Below, piece after piece: positions 34,629-47,204 of a stretch of DNA of 64,000 nucleotides. The translations under genes and the position numbers were made by a program. The notes beneath the pieces are model-generated. The model did no database searches. It saw nothing but the letters and a program-made list of their open reading frames with translations, and was not told the DNA's origin. The DNA comes from Trachythela sp. YZ-2020 (Eukaryota; Cnidaria; Anthozoa; Malacalcyonacea; Clavulariidae). Position 1 is the stretch's first letter; every line of letters begins with the position of its first letter. Where the stretch lies: assembly GCA_016169945.1 (NCBI GenBank), contig JADLSH010000393.1, positions 6,217,501 through 6,281,500 of the forward strand. Direction: 5' to 3'.

Positions 34629-36077
34629 TATTTATTTTCACTGCTATCTGATGAATCTATGTTGTCGCTGCATGTGTCCGAACTGGCATTTGTATCACTT
34701 ACAACATCCAAGAAAGCACCAATTGATTTTTTAAGTATCCAATGCTCTTTGGATCATAGTAGAAGGGCAAATCTCTTCAATTTCTGTTTCACTGAAGCCA
34801 CTTGTTTTTAAGAAAGCATGGGTATTTCTCAATAACTTTGTCTTACTTTTTTTCCTGTTCTTGGATTTTTGTTCTATTTGTCGGTGCCTCTTTCTTTTCA
34901 GATCAAATTGAGAAACATCAGTACTCCCATACAGTTGCTTGGTTGTATGTGTCACATCATCCTCAATCATAGCTACTTTTTCCCTCAGAGCTGCAACATG
35001 TGTTATAAAGTTACTCACAACTTCATTTTCATTAACTGCCCACTTTCTCAGTTCCATGTGTTCATTAAATAAATAGCTGTGTTTTCCTTTTCTGTAAATT
35101 TTCAAGAAGTTCGCCAACAGCTTTTCTTGTTTCCGTAATGTGGCTAGCAGCCCTGTTAGCAAAACTTACATCCGGCATTGTTTCATACTTTTTTTTAAAT
35201 ATATTCTCTTTCGGAATAACTCCTTCTTCATATGACTTTATAGTAGACTGCAATCTCTCAAGTTTTTGCTTTGTATCCCATCTAAACTGTCGTTGTCCAT
35301 TCAAGTAGGTTAGAAACTGAGTTTGTTTATGAACAAATGCTGATTCATATATTTGTTTGGTGACTTCATTCTCTCTGTTCTAGGCTGTGGTTTCAAATAG
35401 CTTTCCCATGGCTTCTTTTTGGTGTTAGATAATATGGGCTGTACAACAAATTTGCCACCAAAGAATGCTATTTCTGTTAAAGTAAATATATATATATGAT
35501 CATTTTTGTTTTTTTATATAGTTAATAATTAAAAGATACAATATAAAAACACAAAAATATAAAATGAAACATTATACACACATACTGTAAAGAACTATTA
35601 ATATTTATAGATATTTACAAAACAAAGTAGTTTAAATAAGTTTTAATATTTACTTCCTTGCTTGGAAGCGCCCTGGACAGGTTTATTATTAATCTTGGTT
35701 TCTTCTAGACTCTTGGCAACTGATCTTAAAGATTGCAAACACTTTTTTAACTTCAACACATGGCCATGCAACGTTATTCCCAATATCTGAAACATCTGGC
35801 TCTTCTCCTTTACATCCATCATTTTTAGTAATTCCATATCATCATATCCATGTTTACTGAAATTTCTTTCATATGTGGGCAAGCCAACAGACTTTAACCA
35901 TGACAAAAACTCGCTTGTATTATCGATTTCTTCTGAATTATTCATGCCTTTAATATCTACATAAATATGGCCGACTGCACATAATCTAGGCAGGCTCTTA
36001 TCCGAGTACAGGCTGATCACTGGGCCGAGATACGAGCGCTCCATTGATATTTCAATTGATATTTCAATAGCGACCAC
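34629..36077 (-). pseudogene. SAM-domain/coiled-coil gene, at least two exons, frameshifted
   Basis: The first exon (start at MNNSEEIDN, ~35945, or upstream at MERSYLG) carries a SAM domain: FLSWLKSVGLPTYERNFSKH, then DDMELLKMMDVKEKSQ and LGITLHGHVLKL. A GT donor at ~35653 and an AG acceptor at ~35476 connect, in phase, to a second exon with IAFFGGKFVVQP, a KLERLQSTIKSYEEG coiled coil, a basic KKSKTKLL stretch and an acidic Ser/Asp-rich tail ending near 34629. Frameshifts occur near 35370, 35105 and 34740. SAM plus coiled coil resembles the N-terminal part of the 8.3-kb element's protein, though the sequences differ. It is divergent from the DDE-like gene starting at ~36172, with about 100 bp between. 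Confidence 0.65.
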
Positions 36078-36171
36078 AGCTGGAAGAAAGATAAAATGCG
36101 AATGTGAAGTTAGAGGAACGAATGATGCCAGAAATGAATTAATCTTTAATTCTAGGTATTCAAAGAGAGTT

Positions 36172-38640
36172 GTGAAATCGCAACAAACTTGCAGTGTGAG
36201 AAAGAATCGCCGAAAACTTGAGAATCTACTGGCACAAAGAGCAACTCGAGGTCAAGGAGAGGGTGATGCAATTCGACTGCAGAGGAGAAATTCGCTCAGT
36301 GGATTAATAGCAGTTTGGGATATGTTGACAGCAGACGCATTTGGTATAGATGGCAAGGAACACACAAGCTGCTTCATGTCATTTGATGACGCTTTAGGGG
36401 TATACTTTGATTCGTACGAAGAAGTCCTTGTGAAGCGACCATATGTCAACACTGACAAGGACAAATTTATGTATGCTCTCATGCACGAACAATGGGGACT
36501 TTGTGTTTATATTGTAACTCGCGAGGATAGAAACGAAAGGTTTATTGTCTCGCCACCTGACGAAGTAGACATGGAGCTCTTTCTTGACGAGATTTGTCAA
36601 TGGATTCAGAGTGGGACAAAACTGTTGCGCGGGTCCTACTTGGAGTTAGCAGATCAAGAAAACAACTTGAAAACCTTGGCAAGTACGATTGGCCACAGAA
36701 GTTAGTGTACCAAACACCTGGTTCCCATAGAATTATGACAAAGCAAAGTGTCAAGGATGATGATGACAATGAGAAATTAATTAATGACACAGATAAGCAT
36801 GTTGTTTTTGTGTGACCAAAAACTCTCATAGGATCAACTGGAACAGTATGGGCAAGTGAAATGGTTCAATTGAGACACACCAACCCAAGTACCTTTCAAG
36901 TGGATGCAAGCAAACTGCCAGAAACCCCAGAATACACAGATTCCTTCTGTTCATGTGTTTCAATAGTCCATGATTACACATGACATGACTACTGTAGAAG
37001 ACCAAAAGCTTTAGCGGAACGATGGTGAAAACAGCAAGAGATTCATTAAGTATGAACAGCAGATAGACTACAGAGCACAGTCTTCAAGGTTACTGAGGCA
37101 GAAGGTGAGTTCAGTGATGCTGAAAAAACACTATTCAATGGAAGAGTGAAACCTCTACTTGATGACCTACTGGGCATGACCAGTTCAGAATATGACAACA
37201 CTGAAGGAACATTGCGAAGAAACCAGGAGAGCTTGCCAGAATTTGCTTCAAACAATTGAAGACCTCAAGCTTCCCCCTGTAAAGCCAAGGATAGCATATC
37301 TTGGGTGTCAGGGTTTCCAATTTTGAAGTTAAATTCAGAGATGCAGAGCTTGCAAAAATGTACAGCTCTGATTATAGAGTGCGAGTGCATCGTTCTAGGG
37401 GAGATAGCGGACAAGGGGAGGCAGAGAGAACTAATTCAGCCATAGCAGACTCTATTGTTGATGGGTCAACTATTGATTGGGAAACCGATACAGATTTCAA
37501 AGATGTCTGTAAAGGAATTTGAAGAATATGAAAGTGACAGGATGACAAAGAATGCTTGGATGATTGCAAGTGAGCTCGTAAAGAGGATGGGGCACCTGTC
37601 CTAGGGGAGTACATTGAATGCAGGTTGTCGAACAAAGCTGATGACATGTTCTTCTTCAACAAGGACAATGTTACTGAGTTCCAACATGCTGCAACACAAG
37701 AAAAAAGAAAGGAAGTACCAGGATCAGGTTATATAGAGAAAATTCTCCAATTCCAACAGAAACATTACAGAACAGGAGAACTTTTCTCGGAGTATGTCAA
37801 GTACGGTTGTGATGAGAATGGTTCCGCATGTGAGTTCTGTGCGAAGAATGATTGGACTGGGCCTCCAGCAGAACGCATTCCACAGCCACAGCCAGATAGG
37901 GATAATCCTGGGCACTATTTGTGCGTATTTGATACACCATTAACTGACGACCAAGGTGAGATAAGGCAAGCAGATGACTGGCAGCCAAGAGTCTTTATCA
38001 CGTCTTTGTACAAAGATGGAAAGATTTCTCTTGATGACATAGATGTCATAAAATCTACTGCAGTCAAACTTGCTATAGAAGAAAGTCTTGTTGTCTCTTG
38101 TGTTGAGCATTTGCAGAATTTGGCTGTAAATAAAGAGAGGAAGGAGCTGGAGAATATGAAAAATAAGGAGAGAAAGCAAATAGCAAGTACGAGGATTATA
38201 ACTGGCTTGAACTTGTTGTGTCTGGAAAGATAAATAAGCTTTTAGTTCTTGAGCTTGACAAATACATTCAGAAACACAAACTTAACATGAAGAGCAGTAA
38301 AAAGGACAAAATACGAGCAATAACTGTAAACGTTCTGAGGGAAGAATCTGTGGAGAAGCAAAACAAAGTGATGAAACATGTGTCAAATCAGCTCCAGGAA
38401 GATGGCGACCTTGAGAACAGAAATGAAAGTGATGATGATGGCTATGACATTTATAATGACAAGACCAACAGTGAGGATGAAGATAACAATCTTGTATTCC
38501 AGGATTTGGATGAAGAAAGTGATGAATTGTCACCCCAGGAAGGACTAATTGTAACTACAAGATCTGGAAGAAGTGCCGGTTCATGGAAGCTTGCTTTTAA
38601 TAGTAGAATTACAGATTGTGTAACCTATATAATCTTTTAG
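36172..38640 (+). pseudogene. DDE-like transposon protein of unnamed family, multiply broken
   Basis: A ~2.4-kb coding remnant in several frames. Pieces: MKSQQTCSVRKNRRKLENLL (36172 onward), a helical region to LDEICQWIQ, then KYDWPQKLVYQTPGSHRI (36680-36815), EGEFSDAEKTLFNGRVKPLL (~37100), then VHRSRGDSGQGEAERTNSA (~37388), which looks like the C-terminal catalytic Glu region of a DDE nuclease. Next are EFEEYESDRMTKNAWM, a Cys motif CEFCAKNDWTGP with PQPQPD, and a C-terminal LVLELDKYIQKHKL region with an acidic tail. I recall such proteins as abundant and uncharacterised in corals and other cnidarians. Frameshifts at ~36680, 36820, 37255, 37510 and 38190 make it a relic. Confidence 0.6.
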
Positions 38641-38990
38641 ATTCTTTCTGCACATACTGTTCATACTATTAAATGGTAAATTTCAATGTGTGGTATTAAA
38701 TTATTTAGTTATTGAAGAGAGCCATGGTGAACTTTTAATTACCCTTTTTGTTGTATCGAAATATTTAAAGTTTATTAAATGGGGGTTGGGTAATGAAAAT
38801 TTAGTGCTCGAAAATAGTTGGGTAAACAAGAAAAAATACCAATATTTAATTTCTCTTCGGTGCCAACCTGAGGTATAAATAATGAACGGTCCCTTAGTTA
38901 AGTGATTTAGAACCAAAAAACCAAAAACCTGAACAATCAAGCATATGCGGTTTTTGAGCACTCTTCAAAAGAGGGCAGCAGTGATATTGA
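38641..38990. other. Non-coding stretch
   Basis: AT-rich, no motif or repeat recognised. No counterpart of the 34.06-34.6 kb flank was seen, so no inverted ends for the 34.6-38.6 kb gene pair are identified. Confidence 0.45.
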
Positions 38991-38994
38991 ACAA

Positions 38995-39150
38995 TACTGT
39001 ATTTACTTGTTTGAGCGCTGTGGCATTCTTTAAATTTTTAGCGTTCTTGCTGCAGCGCTTATTTGAGGATGACGCTCTTTAAAAATCTGCCTTCACAATG
39101 GAATAGACAACTTTTGCCTTCAATGTAAATTAACCAATACAAACCACATT
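38995..39150 (-). repeat. Dispersed repeat R1, copy 1 (inverse orientation)
   Basis: Inverse of the copy at 47205-47440 over GGTTTGTATTGG and TTTACATTGAAGGCAAAA, and carrying a GCGCTTATTTGAGG word similar to that in the copy at 54905-55210. It stands just left of the LINE that begins near 39.2 kb. Confidence 0.6.
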
Positions 39151-40312
39151 GCATAATCAATGATTGAATGCAGACATTTATTTTGAGCTCTGCTATAATA
39201 TATACTTTTCATCATGAAAGTACTAGCAAAGTACTAGCAAACAACGTCAACACTGGCAAAAATATCATTCTAGAAGTTGAACCAAAATACTAAAGTTATA
39301 GATGTCAAGAAAAAATTCAGCAAATCGAAGGACTAACAGTTGAACAGCAGCGACTAGCTCTCAACAATAAATAACTCGAAGATGGCGTTCAAGAGAAATC
39401 TAACATTCAAGAATACAGCTAAAGATGACTTTATCTGATCAAGAGCAACACAGATCTTGTGATAGCAGTATTACTATCAATGAGAAAGTTCTCTTTAAAT
39501 GTAAATTTATTGAGCAACTTGAACACAGTCAGCAAAATGGACTACACCGAGAGGTGGTTCTAAATTGTATGAAAACAGTGATATATCTACACGCTGGTAT
39601 TCAAACAATGGAACTCTTACTGTTAAGGGGACGAAAGCTGAAGAAGTAAAGGCAAAATTATTGTTGGTTATCCAAGTTGAAAAGTCAAGGAATTCACATT
39701 AATGGACTACAGACCAAAGTGCAATATTTTATATATAGAACCACCAACTACTAATTTGCATACAGACTCGACAAATAATGGCAACACTAATTAGCATACC
39801 GAGTCACTCAACATCATCTCCTATTTAAATTCAACTATAGCACACACAACTCCCAAAAGCCTAGATGCTAATGACATTCATGATTCAGAAATCAACAAAC
39901 CTAAACTTAATCCGGAGAGATTTGCTGAAAATGTCACCAACAAACTGGAAGCCCTCACTAAGGAAGTGACTTGCATTAAAAAACAAACAAAATTTATGCG
40001 ATTGTAGTTTTAGAGGACATTGTTAATGAATAGAAGAATGAAAAAGCTAATCAAAGCGAACAACAACTTAAGAAATGAAATCTTAAATCATATGTCGGAC
40101 CTGAGCTCAAAGATGCAAGATTTTAAAGCAAACAACTGAGTTTGAATACAGCTCTAAAGCTACTGCAAATCGAACATGTGCAGCTGGACCAAGACAAAAG
40201 GATACAAGACCTAGAAAGCGATAAAAAAGCCTATCAACAGCATTAGGAATCTTGCAAAACGACTTGCAAAACAAATGGAAAACCGTAAAGACAAAGCAAA
40301 TTAATTAATACA

Positions 40313-40855
40313 GTGCCCAAGACACCCATAGAATCAAATACGATCAAAACAAGTAACTGGCATTCAATCCTTAGTGACAGTGACACTGAACATGACAACA
40401 CTCCAGCAAAGACAACACAACAGTTTCTAGTCAAATCAAACAGTCCAACCAAACATTACAACAGCACACAGACGACAAGACATAGCGATGGTACATCAAC
40501 ATCCAGAGAAAGAGAAACAAGCCGGAAATCTGCTAAAGCAAAACCCAAAAATACGTCACACAACATGCACAGTGGTCGGACTAGATGTAACAATCACAAC
40601 AACTCTGAAATCAACGAGCAACCTAAACGAAATGATCAGCACAAACAGAGAAAGGTGGCTATCCTAGGCGACTCTATGCTGAAATACCTTAATCTGAGAA
40701 AAATACAGCAAGGACTAAACCAAAAGGTTACGATTAATACATTCCCAGGAATTGAACATGTGAACCACTATGTGAAACTTTCTCTATCTACAGGCCCAGA
40801 CAAGATAATTTTACAAGTAGGAACAAACAACCTGAGAAGTAACACCCCCACTTAA
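40313..40855 (+). pseudogene. LINE ORF1 with SGNH esterase-like domain
   Basis: The N-terminal half is polar and low-complexity (Asn, Thr, Lys). The C-terminal half is a partial SGNH hydrolase: KVAILGDSMLKYL holds the GDS nucleophile block and IILQVGTNNLRS the GTN block. Esterase domains of this type are known in ORF1 of CR1-group LINEs. The frame ends early at NTPT, before the usual catalytic His. Upstream (39.4-40.25 kb) are Lys/Gln/Glu-rich frames in pieces, probably the coiled-coil part. Confidence 0.72.
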
Positions 40856-40899
40856 GTAAATCCATCTACCCTTCTATCTACCCTTTTATCTACTAATGT

Positions 40900-41382
40900 C
40901 AGGTCATTGCTTCCAAAATTGATGAAGTTCAACTCCTTTTGGATCTTTTACAAATCGATATTGCAGCAATTTCTGAAAATTGGCTCCACAGCAAGGTTGA
41001 TGATCATCTGATCAATATTAGAAACTATAATTTATTTCATCGGGACAGATCCGTTGGACGTGGAGGAGGTGTTTGTGCTTATGTATCTAATTCAATCCCA
41101 TGTAAAAGATGGACTGCACTAGAAAACCCACTTTACGAATGCTTATGGCTGTGGCTTAGACCCTACCATCTCCCAAGAGCATTTTCTGGTATTGCCCTAG
41201 GAATATTGTATAATCCCCCAGACAAACCAGCACAGGAACAGCAAGACTTTGTTAATTATAACAAATTATCGAGTCTCTTGACAGCATTCACAACCTATTC
41301 CTGGAGTGTGGTGTTGCCCTTTTGGGAGACTACAATTTCTGATCTATTAAATAGCCATGGTCTATGCCAAATGATAGGATAG
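40900..41382 (+). pseudogene. LINE AP-endonuclease domain fragment
   Basis: Reads NVRSLLPKIDEVQLLLDLLQ, IAAISENWLHSKVDD, RGGGVCAYVSNSI, then a LGILYNPPDKP segment. These correspond to the first blocks of APE-type LINE endonuclease (N..S, E-x-W, G-G-G-V). The C-terminal blocks with SDH are lost where the minus-strand LINE is inserted. Confidence 0.75.
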
Positions 41383-42440
41383 ATAGGCAGAGAGAGAGAA
41401 ATATTTATTTGATTTCGGTATTTCTCCAGTGTATAACACTGCTTTACAAGAAAGCCGAAGTATAAATTAATATATTTACTCCCTAACCCACCGTAAACCT
41501 GAAATTCCAGCACCTACTTTTTTGCAAATATTTTTAATGTGTTCGTGCCATGTTAGTCTTTTGTCAATATGTACCCCTCAGGATTTTGTTGCTTTAACGT
41601 TTGTTTGCTTTTAGCCAGTCACTAATATTGTTTAGGTCTTTGTTATCAAATGTTACTATTTCTCGAATAGATGTTGCCGTTGTAGTTATGTTAGTGTCAT
41701 CAGGATACATTCGAGCTGTAGAATGTTGCAAACACTGAGGATGATCATTGATATATATATAAGAAACAGTAACGGTCCTAAAATTGACCCTTGAGATACA
41801 CCACATTTAAGTGTGCATTCATTGGATAGAGCGCCATTCACAAAACATTTTTGTTTGCGATTTTGTAAGTAGGACTGAAACCAGGATAAGCTTATAGTAT
41901 CCAACCCGTAAATATGGAGTTTCTCAAGTAATATATCATGGCTTACAGTATTGAATGCTTTCGCTAGGTCAATATAAACGACAGCATTAAGCATTCCTTG
42001 ATCCATATTCGTAGAAGAGTGATTCTTTCTAAAACCTGATTGGTTTTTGTGTAACAAATTGTTTTCATTGAGCTGATTAAAAACAATATGCTTGGTCTAT
42101 AGTTGCCTACATTGTCTTTCGCATGACCTCTGTGTATTGGCAAAACTTTCGCTAATTTCCAGTCGTCAGGGAATACAGCTGTTTGTTTAGATAAATTAAA
42201 AATATCACACAGTGATTCAGAGACAATAGGTGCAGAAAGTTTGAGCAATTTAGAAGGAATTTGGTCAAGGCCTGTAGCTTTCTTATCAGATGAAGAAATT
42301 AGATTAAATAATTTGGTTCGAAGTAATTGGATGCAATTTAAATGTTGTGCCAGTGGCAACTGGTTCTACATATTGATGGAAAGCATTGACATCGTTTGAC
42401 TGTGATACCTTTGTTGTTAATTTGGGCCAGCATCATGTAA
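41383..42440 (-). mobile_element. 5'-truncated CR1-like LINE inserted in the plus-strand LINE
   Basis: Minus-strand RT: KATGLDQIPSKLLKLSAPIV (fingers), QSGFRKNHSST, VVYIDLAKAFNTVSHDILL (palm, with catalytic Asp), then CGVSQGSILGPLLFLIY, then ARMYPDDTNIT where FADD is expected (changed). Frameshifts break it near 41690 and 42080. The 3' end at ~41385 has a CT/GA-rich simple tail. Its insertion interrupts the plus-strand endonuclease. Confidence 0.8.
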
Positions 42441-43404
42441 TAAAATTAAGCATCAGTGGCGTCCATTATTCTCAAACCGCCCTTGAGGCTTTTGGCCGAT
42501 GGTTAATCTCAATGGACTAGACATGGGTCACAACCAGTCAGACCATTCAAAATATGACCTCAGAGCTCACAAGAAGAATTACCCAAACGACAGATACTCC
42601 TTTTCCTTTACAAAAAATCTAGGCTCCACTGTGACAAACAATGGACGTGCTGGAAGTTTATAAATAGGTAGATCAAATACCTCAACGCCAATTCATATTG
42701 CCTCAACACCAATTCATATTGAAAAAGAAGGCTCTATTCTATCTAATGATGAATTGGTGACGACGCTGAATTTCTTTTTTATTCTGTTTAAGACATCCCT
42801 GTACTGGACTTAGGTAACCTGCCAGCCATTTTACCTGCTGCTGACCAACCTCCTAATATTTATCCACATCGAGTTTGTCAAAAGTTATTTAGTCTTGACC
42901 CACTTAAAGCTGCTGGGCCCGATAATATTCCCTTATGAGCTATCCGACCCCTTCGCTTAGATCTTCAACTCCTCATTGTCTTCTGGTATAACACCAATAG
43001 AATGGAAATCCACTAATATCTCGCCAATACCCAAAGAGTTGCTGGCAAAGGAGGAAAATGATTTACACCCCATTTCATTTACTACCTCTTGTGTATCAAA
43101 AGGTTTAGAAAAATTTGTAGTTGAGTTGATATTGGATGATATTGGGCATAATATTGACCCCAACAGTTTGGAGGTCTTTGGGGCTCATCCACCACCACAT
43201 GCTTACTCAATATGTTTCACTCATGGTTATCAAGCCTAGATTGGAGTGGGTATTTTCTTTAATTGGATTTCAGTAAAGCCTTCAACAGGGTTGATTTAAA
43301 TGTTTTGGTTACCAAATTGGAATAAGCAATTTTATCTAATCGGAGGCAACGAGTTAGACTTGAGGAGCCAGTTTCTGATTGGTTATATGCAAGTGTTGGC
43401 ATCC

Positions 43405-43409
43405 CTCAG
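43405..43409. repeat. Target duplication of the gypsy element, left
   Basis: CTCAG, repeated at 47149-47153. Confidence 0.88.
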
Positions 43410-43553
43410 TATAATATACTCAGACTTGGGTCAGTTTAAGACTAACTTTATTGACATACAAATAGTGTTTATATACAAGCTATTACGAATATATCACAAT
43501 GACTAATTAGGACAACTGATTAACATATATTACACAAAAGGGACTATACTACA
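43410..43553 (-). repeat. 3' LTR of the gypsy element (144 bp)
   Basis: TATAATATACTCAGAC to GGGACTATACTACA, differing at only a few bases from the LTR at 47005-47148, which implies a fairly young insertion. A purine tract (AGGGGGAAGA on the minus strand) stands directly inside, as expected for the polypurine tract. Confidence 0.92.
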
Positions 43554-43658
43554 TATCTTCCCCCTATAGAAATTTATTATATATTTTTTTGAAATTTTTC
43601 TTTAAAGTTTTATTAAAAATTGTCAATTCATAATATAGTTCATTAATAGTTTAGATTG

Positions 43659-46600
43659 TCAAAGTTCATAATTGTCTAATTTCTTAGGCCTTCTCCTTTC
43701 TCTTGTTGGATAACGTTTTTCCTGTGTCAGTTCTTTAGGTTCAGGTTCTTCATCAGGAGCTTGGATTACATCTGTAGCAGTGTTATTTTCTTCGGGAGCA
43801 ACAATACGAGAATCCGTAGAACTTGAAGAACTTATTTGATCCGGATGACGTCTTACAATCTTTCCATCATCTAACGCAACTTTTGATGAAATTGGACCCA
43901 TAGAGTCAACAACTTTCCCGGTCCATGGTAATTTCGGATTTGAATAATTTCTCACGAATACATCTTCACCAATGGAGACTGAACGTTGTCTCACATGTTG
44001 ATCACAATAGGTCTTCTGGTTGTAACAGTGTCAAGTGTGATCATAACTTGGTTCCCCAACTTAATTCAGCAGGTGATGTACCTGCAGTATGAGGTGTGGT
44101 TCTATACTTAAATAGAAATCGAGATAAACGAGTTTGCAACGTTCCACTCTGATTCTTCATTGCTTTCTTGAACTTGGCACAGTTCTTTTGACTAAGCCAT
44201 TCGTTGAAGGGTGATAAGGTGCAGATTTTACATGTCGAATTCCATTTTTCTTCATGAATTCTTCGAACTCTTGGCTAATAAAAGCTGGACCATTATCTGA
44301 AACTACCATTTCAGGTAATCCATGATACCAACGGATGATTTCTCGACCGTTGACTGAGTATTACACGAGTTGGTTATGTGAACATCCAACCATTTAGAGT
44401 GAGCATCGATTATCAATAGGAACATCTTGCCCATGAAAGGACCTGAATAATCGATATGGATGCGGGACCATGGTCTGTGTGGCCATTCCCAGGGATGTAG
44501 AGGTACTCTTTGTGGTGTCCTCTGATGTACTTGACATGTTGAACATTTCTTCGTCTTTTCTTCTATTTCTTTATCCAATCCTGGCCACCAAACATGTCCA
44601 TGAGCTAAACTTTTCATTCGTGACACTCCAGGATGGGTTTTGTGTAGAAGATTCAGGACGCCAGTTCTTCCTTTGGGAGGAACTACCACACGTGATCACA
44701 CAACAGACGTGCCCCACAACAGACATCCCTCTTGACCACTTATATCCTCTTTCCGTGTGAAGTAAGGCTTAATGGTGTCATCATTTACTTGCGACGGCCA
44801 TCCTTCAAGTGTAAACTTAAGTACTTGTGATAGTACTGGATCTCGCAAGGTCCACTGTTTAATCTTCAAAGCATCTACTGGACTTTGGTTAAGGTGGTCC
44901 ACCAAATTCACTACTTCTTGTGGTATTGGTGTAGAACTCGGCTCGGTTTTCAAAGGTAATCTAAAGGTGATCAGTGAACATCGTGAAATGTCGGCCATAT
45001 AGAAATTGGTGAAATTTCTTGACAGCAAACACCACTGCCAATCCTTCTTTATCTAGTTGACAATGTTCGCGATGCAAAAGCAATCGGTCTTTCACTTCCA
45101 TCGGACATTTCATCAGATAAAACAGCTCCGACACCGTAGGGTGAAGCATCACAGGATACGATTAACTTCTTCTTCTGGTCGTAATGTACTAACACCTTTG
45201 CAGATTGTAACAAAATCTTAGATCGTTCAAATGCTCGAATCTGTTCAGTGCTCCATTTCCATCTCTGAGTCTTGCGAAGTAACTTGTATAGTGGCGGCTT
45301 TAACTCAGTTGACAGATTCGATAGGAATTTACCATAGAAATTTAGCAACCCAAGTATGCTTTCAACTCGGTAACATTGGTAGGTGCAGGTGCCTCTTGAA
45401 CTGCCTTCACCTTGGCTTCGACAGGATAAATACCAGTTTCATGGATACGATAGCCCAAACACTCCAGGGTAGGCTGCATAAAACGACATTTCGACTTCTT
45501 TAGGCGTAAACCTGCTTCTGAAAGACGCTTCATCACTTCTTCCAGGTTCTGAAGATGTTCTTCGTCCGTCGAACCAGAAATCAAAATGTTATCAAGAAGA
45601 ATTCCCGTGTATGGAATTCCATTGACTAAACTTTCCATAGTTCTTTGGAAAATTCCAGGTGCGGAAGATACACCATATGGCAGACGATTGTAACGGTACA
45701 AACCACGATGTGTGTTTATCGTTACTAATTCTCTCGAGGCGTCGTCAAGCACCATCTGTTCATAAGCGTGGCTTAAATCGAGCTCAGTGAACGTTTTCCC
45801 TTCTGCCAGTTTATTATGGACTTCTTCAATCTTGGGTAAAGGATAGGCATCTAGGCGGGAAACTTTGTTCACAGTTATTTTGTAATCTCCGCATAACCGA
45901 ACACTTCCGTCTGGTTTCATGATTGGTACTACAGGCGTTGCCCATTCGGAGTATTGCACCATTTCAATCGTTCCCTCTCTTTAGTCGTCGTACTTGTTTA
46001 CAACATCTTCCAGATTAGGCTTGGCTAGTCGTTTAATGCTTTTCCAATTCAAGCAAATATTTTCAAGCCAATTTCGACCAATCAAATTAGGACCATTGCC
46101 TTTCAGCACCAACACAGGTAATCGAGTAACTTGCTTCTTGTATTCAACCACCACTTCAGTAATTCCCTTTGGAGATATTCGCTCACCTGTGTAAGTATGT
46201 AAGGAAATTTCAGTTTGTTTCAAATGGAGATTTTCTTGACCACGACAAATTTCTTGAAATGTTTTCTCATTAATCACCGAGAACGATGCTCCTGTATCAA
46301 TCTCCATGTTGATACCCATACCATTCACGGTCAAATTTTCGCAATACGGCGGTGCTTTGTCTTTAGCTTTGAAGCTGAATAAATTATACTCTAGCTCTCT
46401 GTCGCTTTGATTCTGTTCAACTTTATTCATTTGCGAACCCCATCCTTTTTTTGTTTGAAAATTTGTTCTTTGACGTCTCTTCTCGCTTGAATTTGACTTA
46501 GAACTTCTTTCTATGTGGCCAATTTTACCGCATTTATGACACGTTTCTGTTTTAAAACGGCATTTTGTATGGTCGTAATTTGTACCACCGCAGCGATAAC

Positions 46601-46973
46601 ATTCTTTGTGTTCGTCGCTATGTCTACTGTATAATTTATTCATTGGCTGATTTTTATTTGCTATTTCTCCCTTCAAGTCACGGACATCTTTAGCGGCTGT
46701 TTCCATCCCGTGTGCAATTTCCAATGCTCACTTTAAATTTATAACTTTTATAACTCCAGCTAGTTCTTCATACGACATCTTGTTCGGAGTCTCTGGTCGT
46801 ATTAAACCACGCAAACGTTTATAGGTCTTTGCACCTATAACACTAAGGAAAATTGAGCGTTTCTTATCATTGTCTTCGATATCGTTCGCTTCGAAATAGT
46901 GATTCATTCGCTCTACATACTGTGTCCATTCTTCGATCTCGTCGTATTCATCTATGCGACCGTACGTAGCCAT
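43659..46973 (-). pseudogene. gypsy gag-pol, deleted and frameshifted
   Basis: Gag starts MATYGRIDEYDEIEEWTQYV and ends early at an in-frame TGA (46728); most of the usual gag centre is missing. Next come two zinc knuckles (CYRCGGTNYDHTKC, CHKCGKIGHIE) and a protease with IDTGASFSVI. After a gap, RT follows with LDLSHAYEQMVLD and YGVSSAPGIFQR, but the palm motif reads LLDNIL instead of the usual Tyr-x-Asp-Asp, so it should be inactive. RNase H (IVSCDASPYGVGAVL), then the integrase zinc domain (HKTHPGVSRMKSLA, CSTC), a core start HIDYSGPFMGK and a C-terminal tail (IGEDVFVRNYSNPKLPW) follow in separate frames. Confidence 0.85.
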
Positions 46974-47004
46974 GCTACGCCTTAATTTTTCTCCTCGTCG
47001 CCAA

Positions 47005-47148
47005 TATAATATACTCAGACTCGGGTCAGTTTAAGACTAATTTTATTGACATACAAATAGTGTTTATATACAAGCTATTACGAATATATCACAATGACTC
47101 ATTAGGACAACTGATTAACATATATTACACAAAAGGGACTATACTACA
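47005..47148 (-). repeat. 5' LTR of the gypsy element (144 bp)
   Basis: Direct repeat of 43410-43553; followed on its outside by the CTCAG duplication at 47149-47153. Confidence 0.92.
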
Positions 47149-47204
47149 CTCAGTGAATGAATTTGGGACCAGTCCTTTTTCTTAGCTAGAAGCAAACAAA
47201 GAAT

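Larger units (their letters stand above)
43410..47148 (-). mobile_element. Ty3/gypsy LTR retrotransposon, complete but defective
   Basis: 3739 bp with 144-bp LTRs and a 5-bp CTCAG duplication, inserted in the RT of a LINE. Gene order on the minus strand is gag, protease, RT, RNase H, integrase, as in Ty3/gypsy. The primer-binding region next to the 5' LTR reads TTGGCGACGAGGAG. Near-identical LTRs against a heavily deleted coding region suggest that a defective copy was mobilised in trans. Confidence 0.92.
39190..47190 (+). mobile_element. CR1-like LINE, interrupted by a LINE and a gypsy element
   Basis: ORF1 remnants (39.4-40.86 kb), AP endonuclease (40.86-41.38 kb) and RT remnants (42.9-43.4 kb, ending at 47.15-47.19 kb) follow in order on the plus strand. 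Two insertions split it: a minus-strand LINE at ~41383-42440 and a complete Ty3/gypsy element at 43410-47148. The RT reading crosses the gypsy insertion: VGIPQ before, LGPVLFL after, i.e. the G-x-P-Q-G-S-x-L-G-P motif. Without the insertions it is a ~3.2-kb LINE, itself full of stops. Confidence 0.7.
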
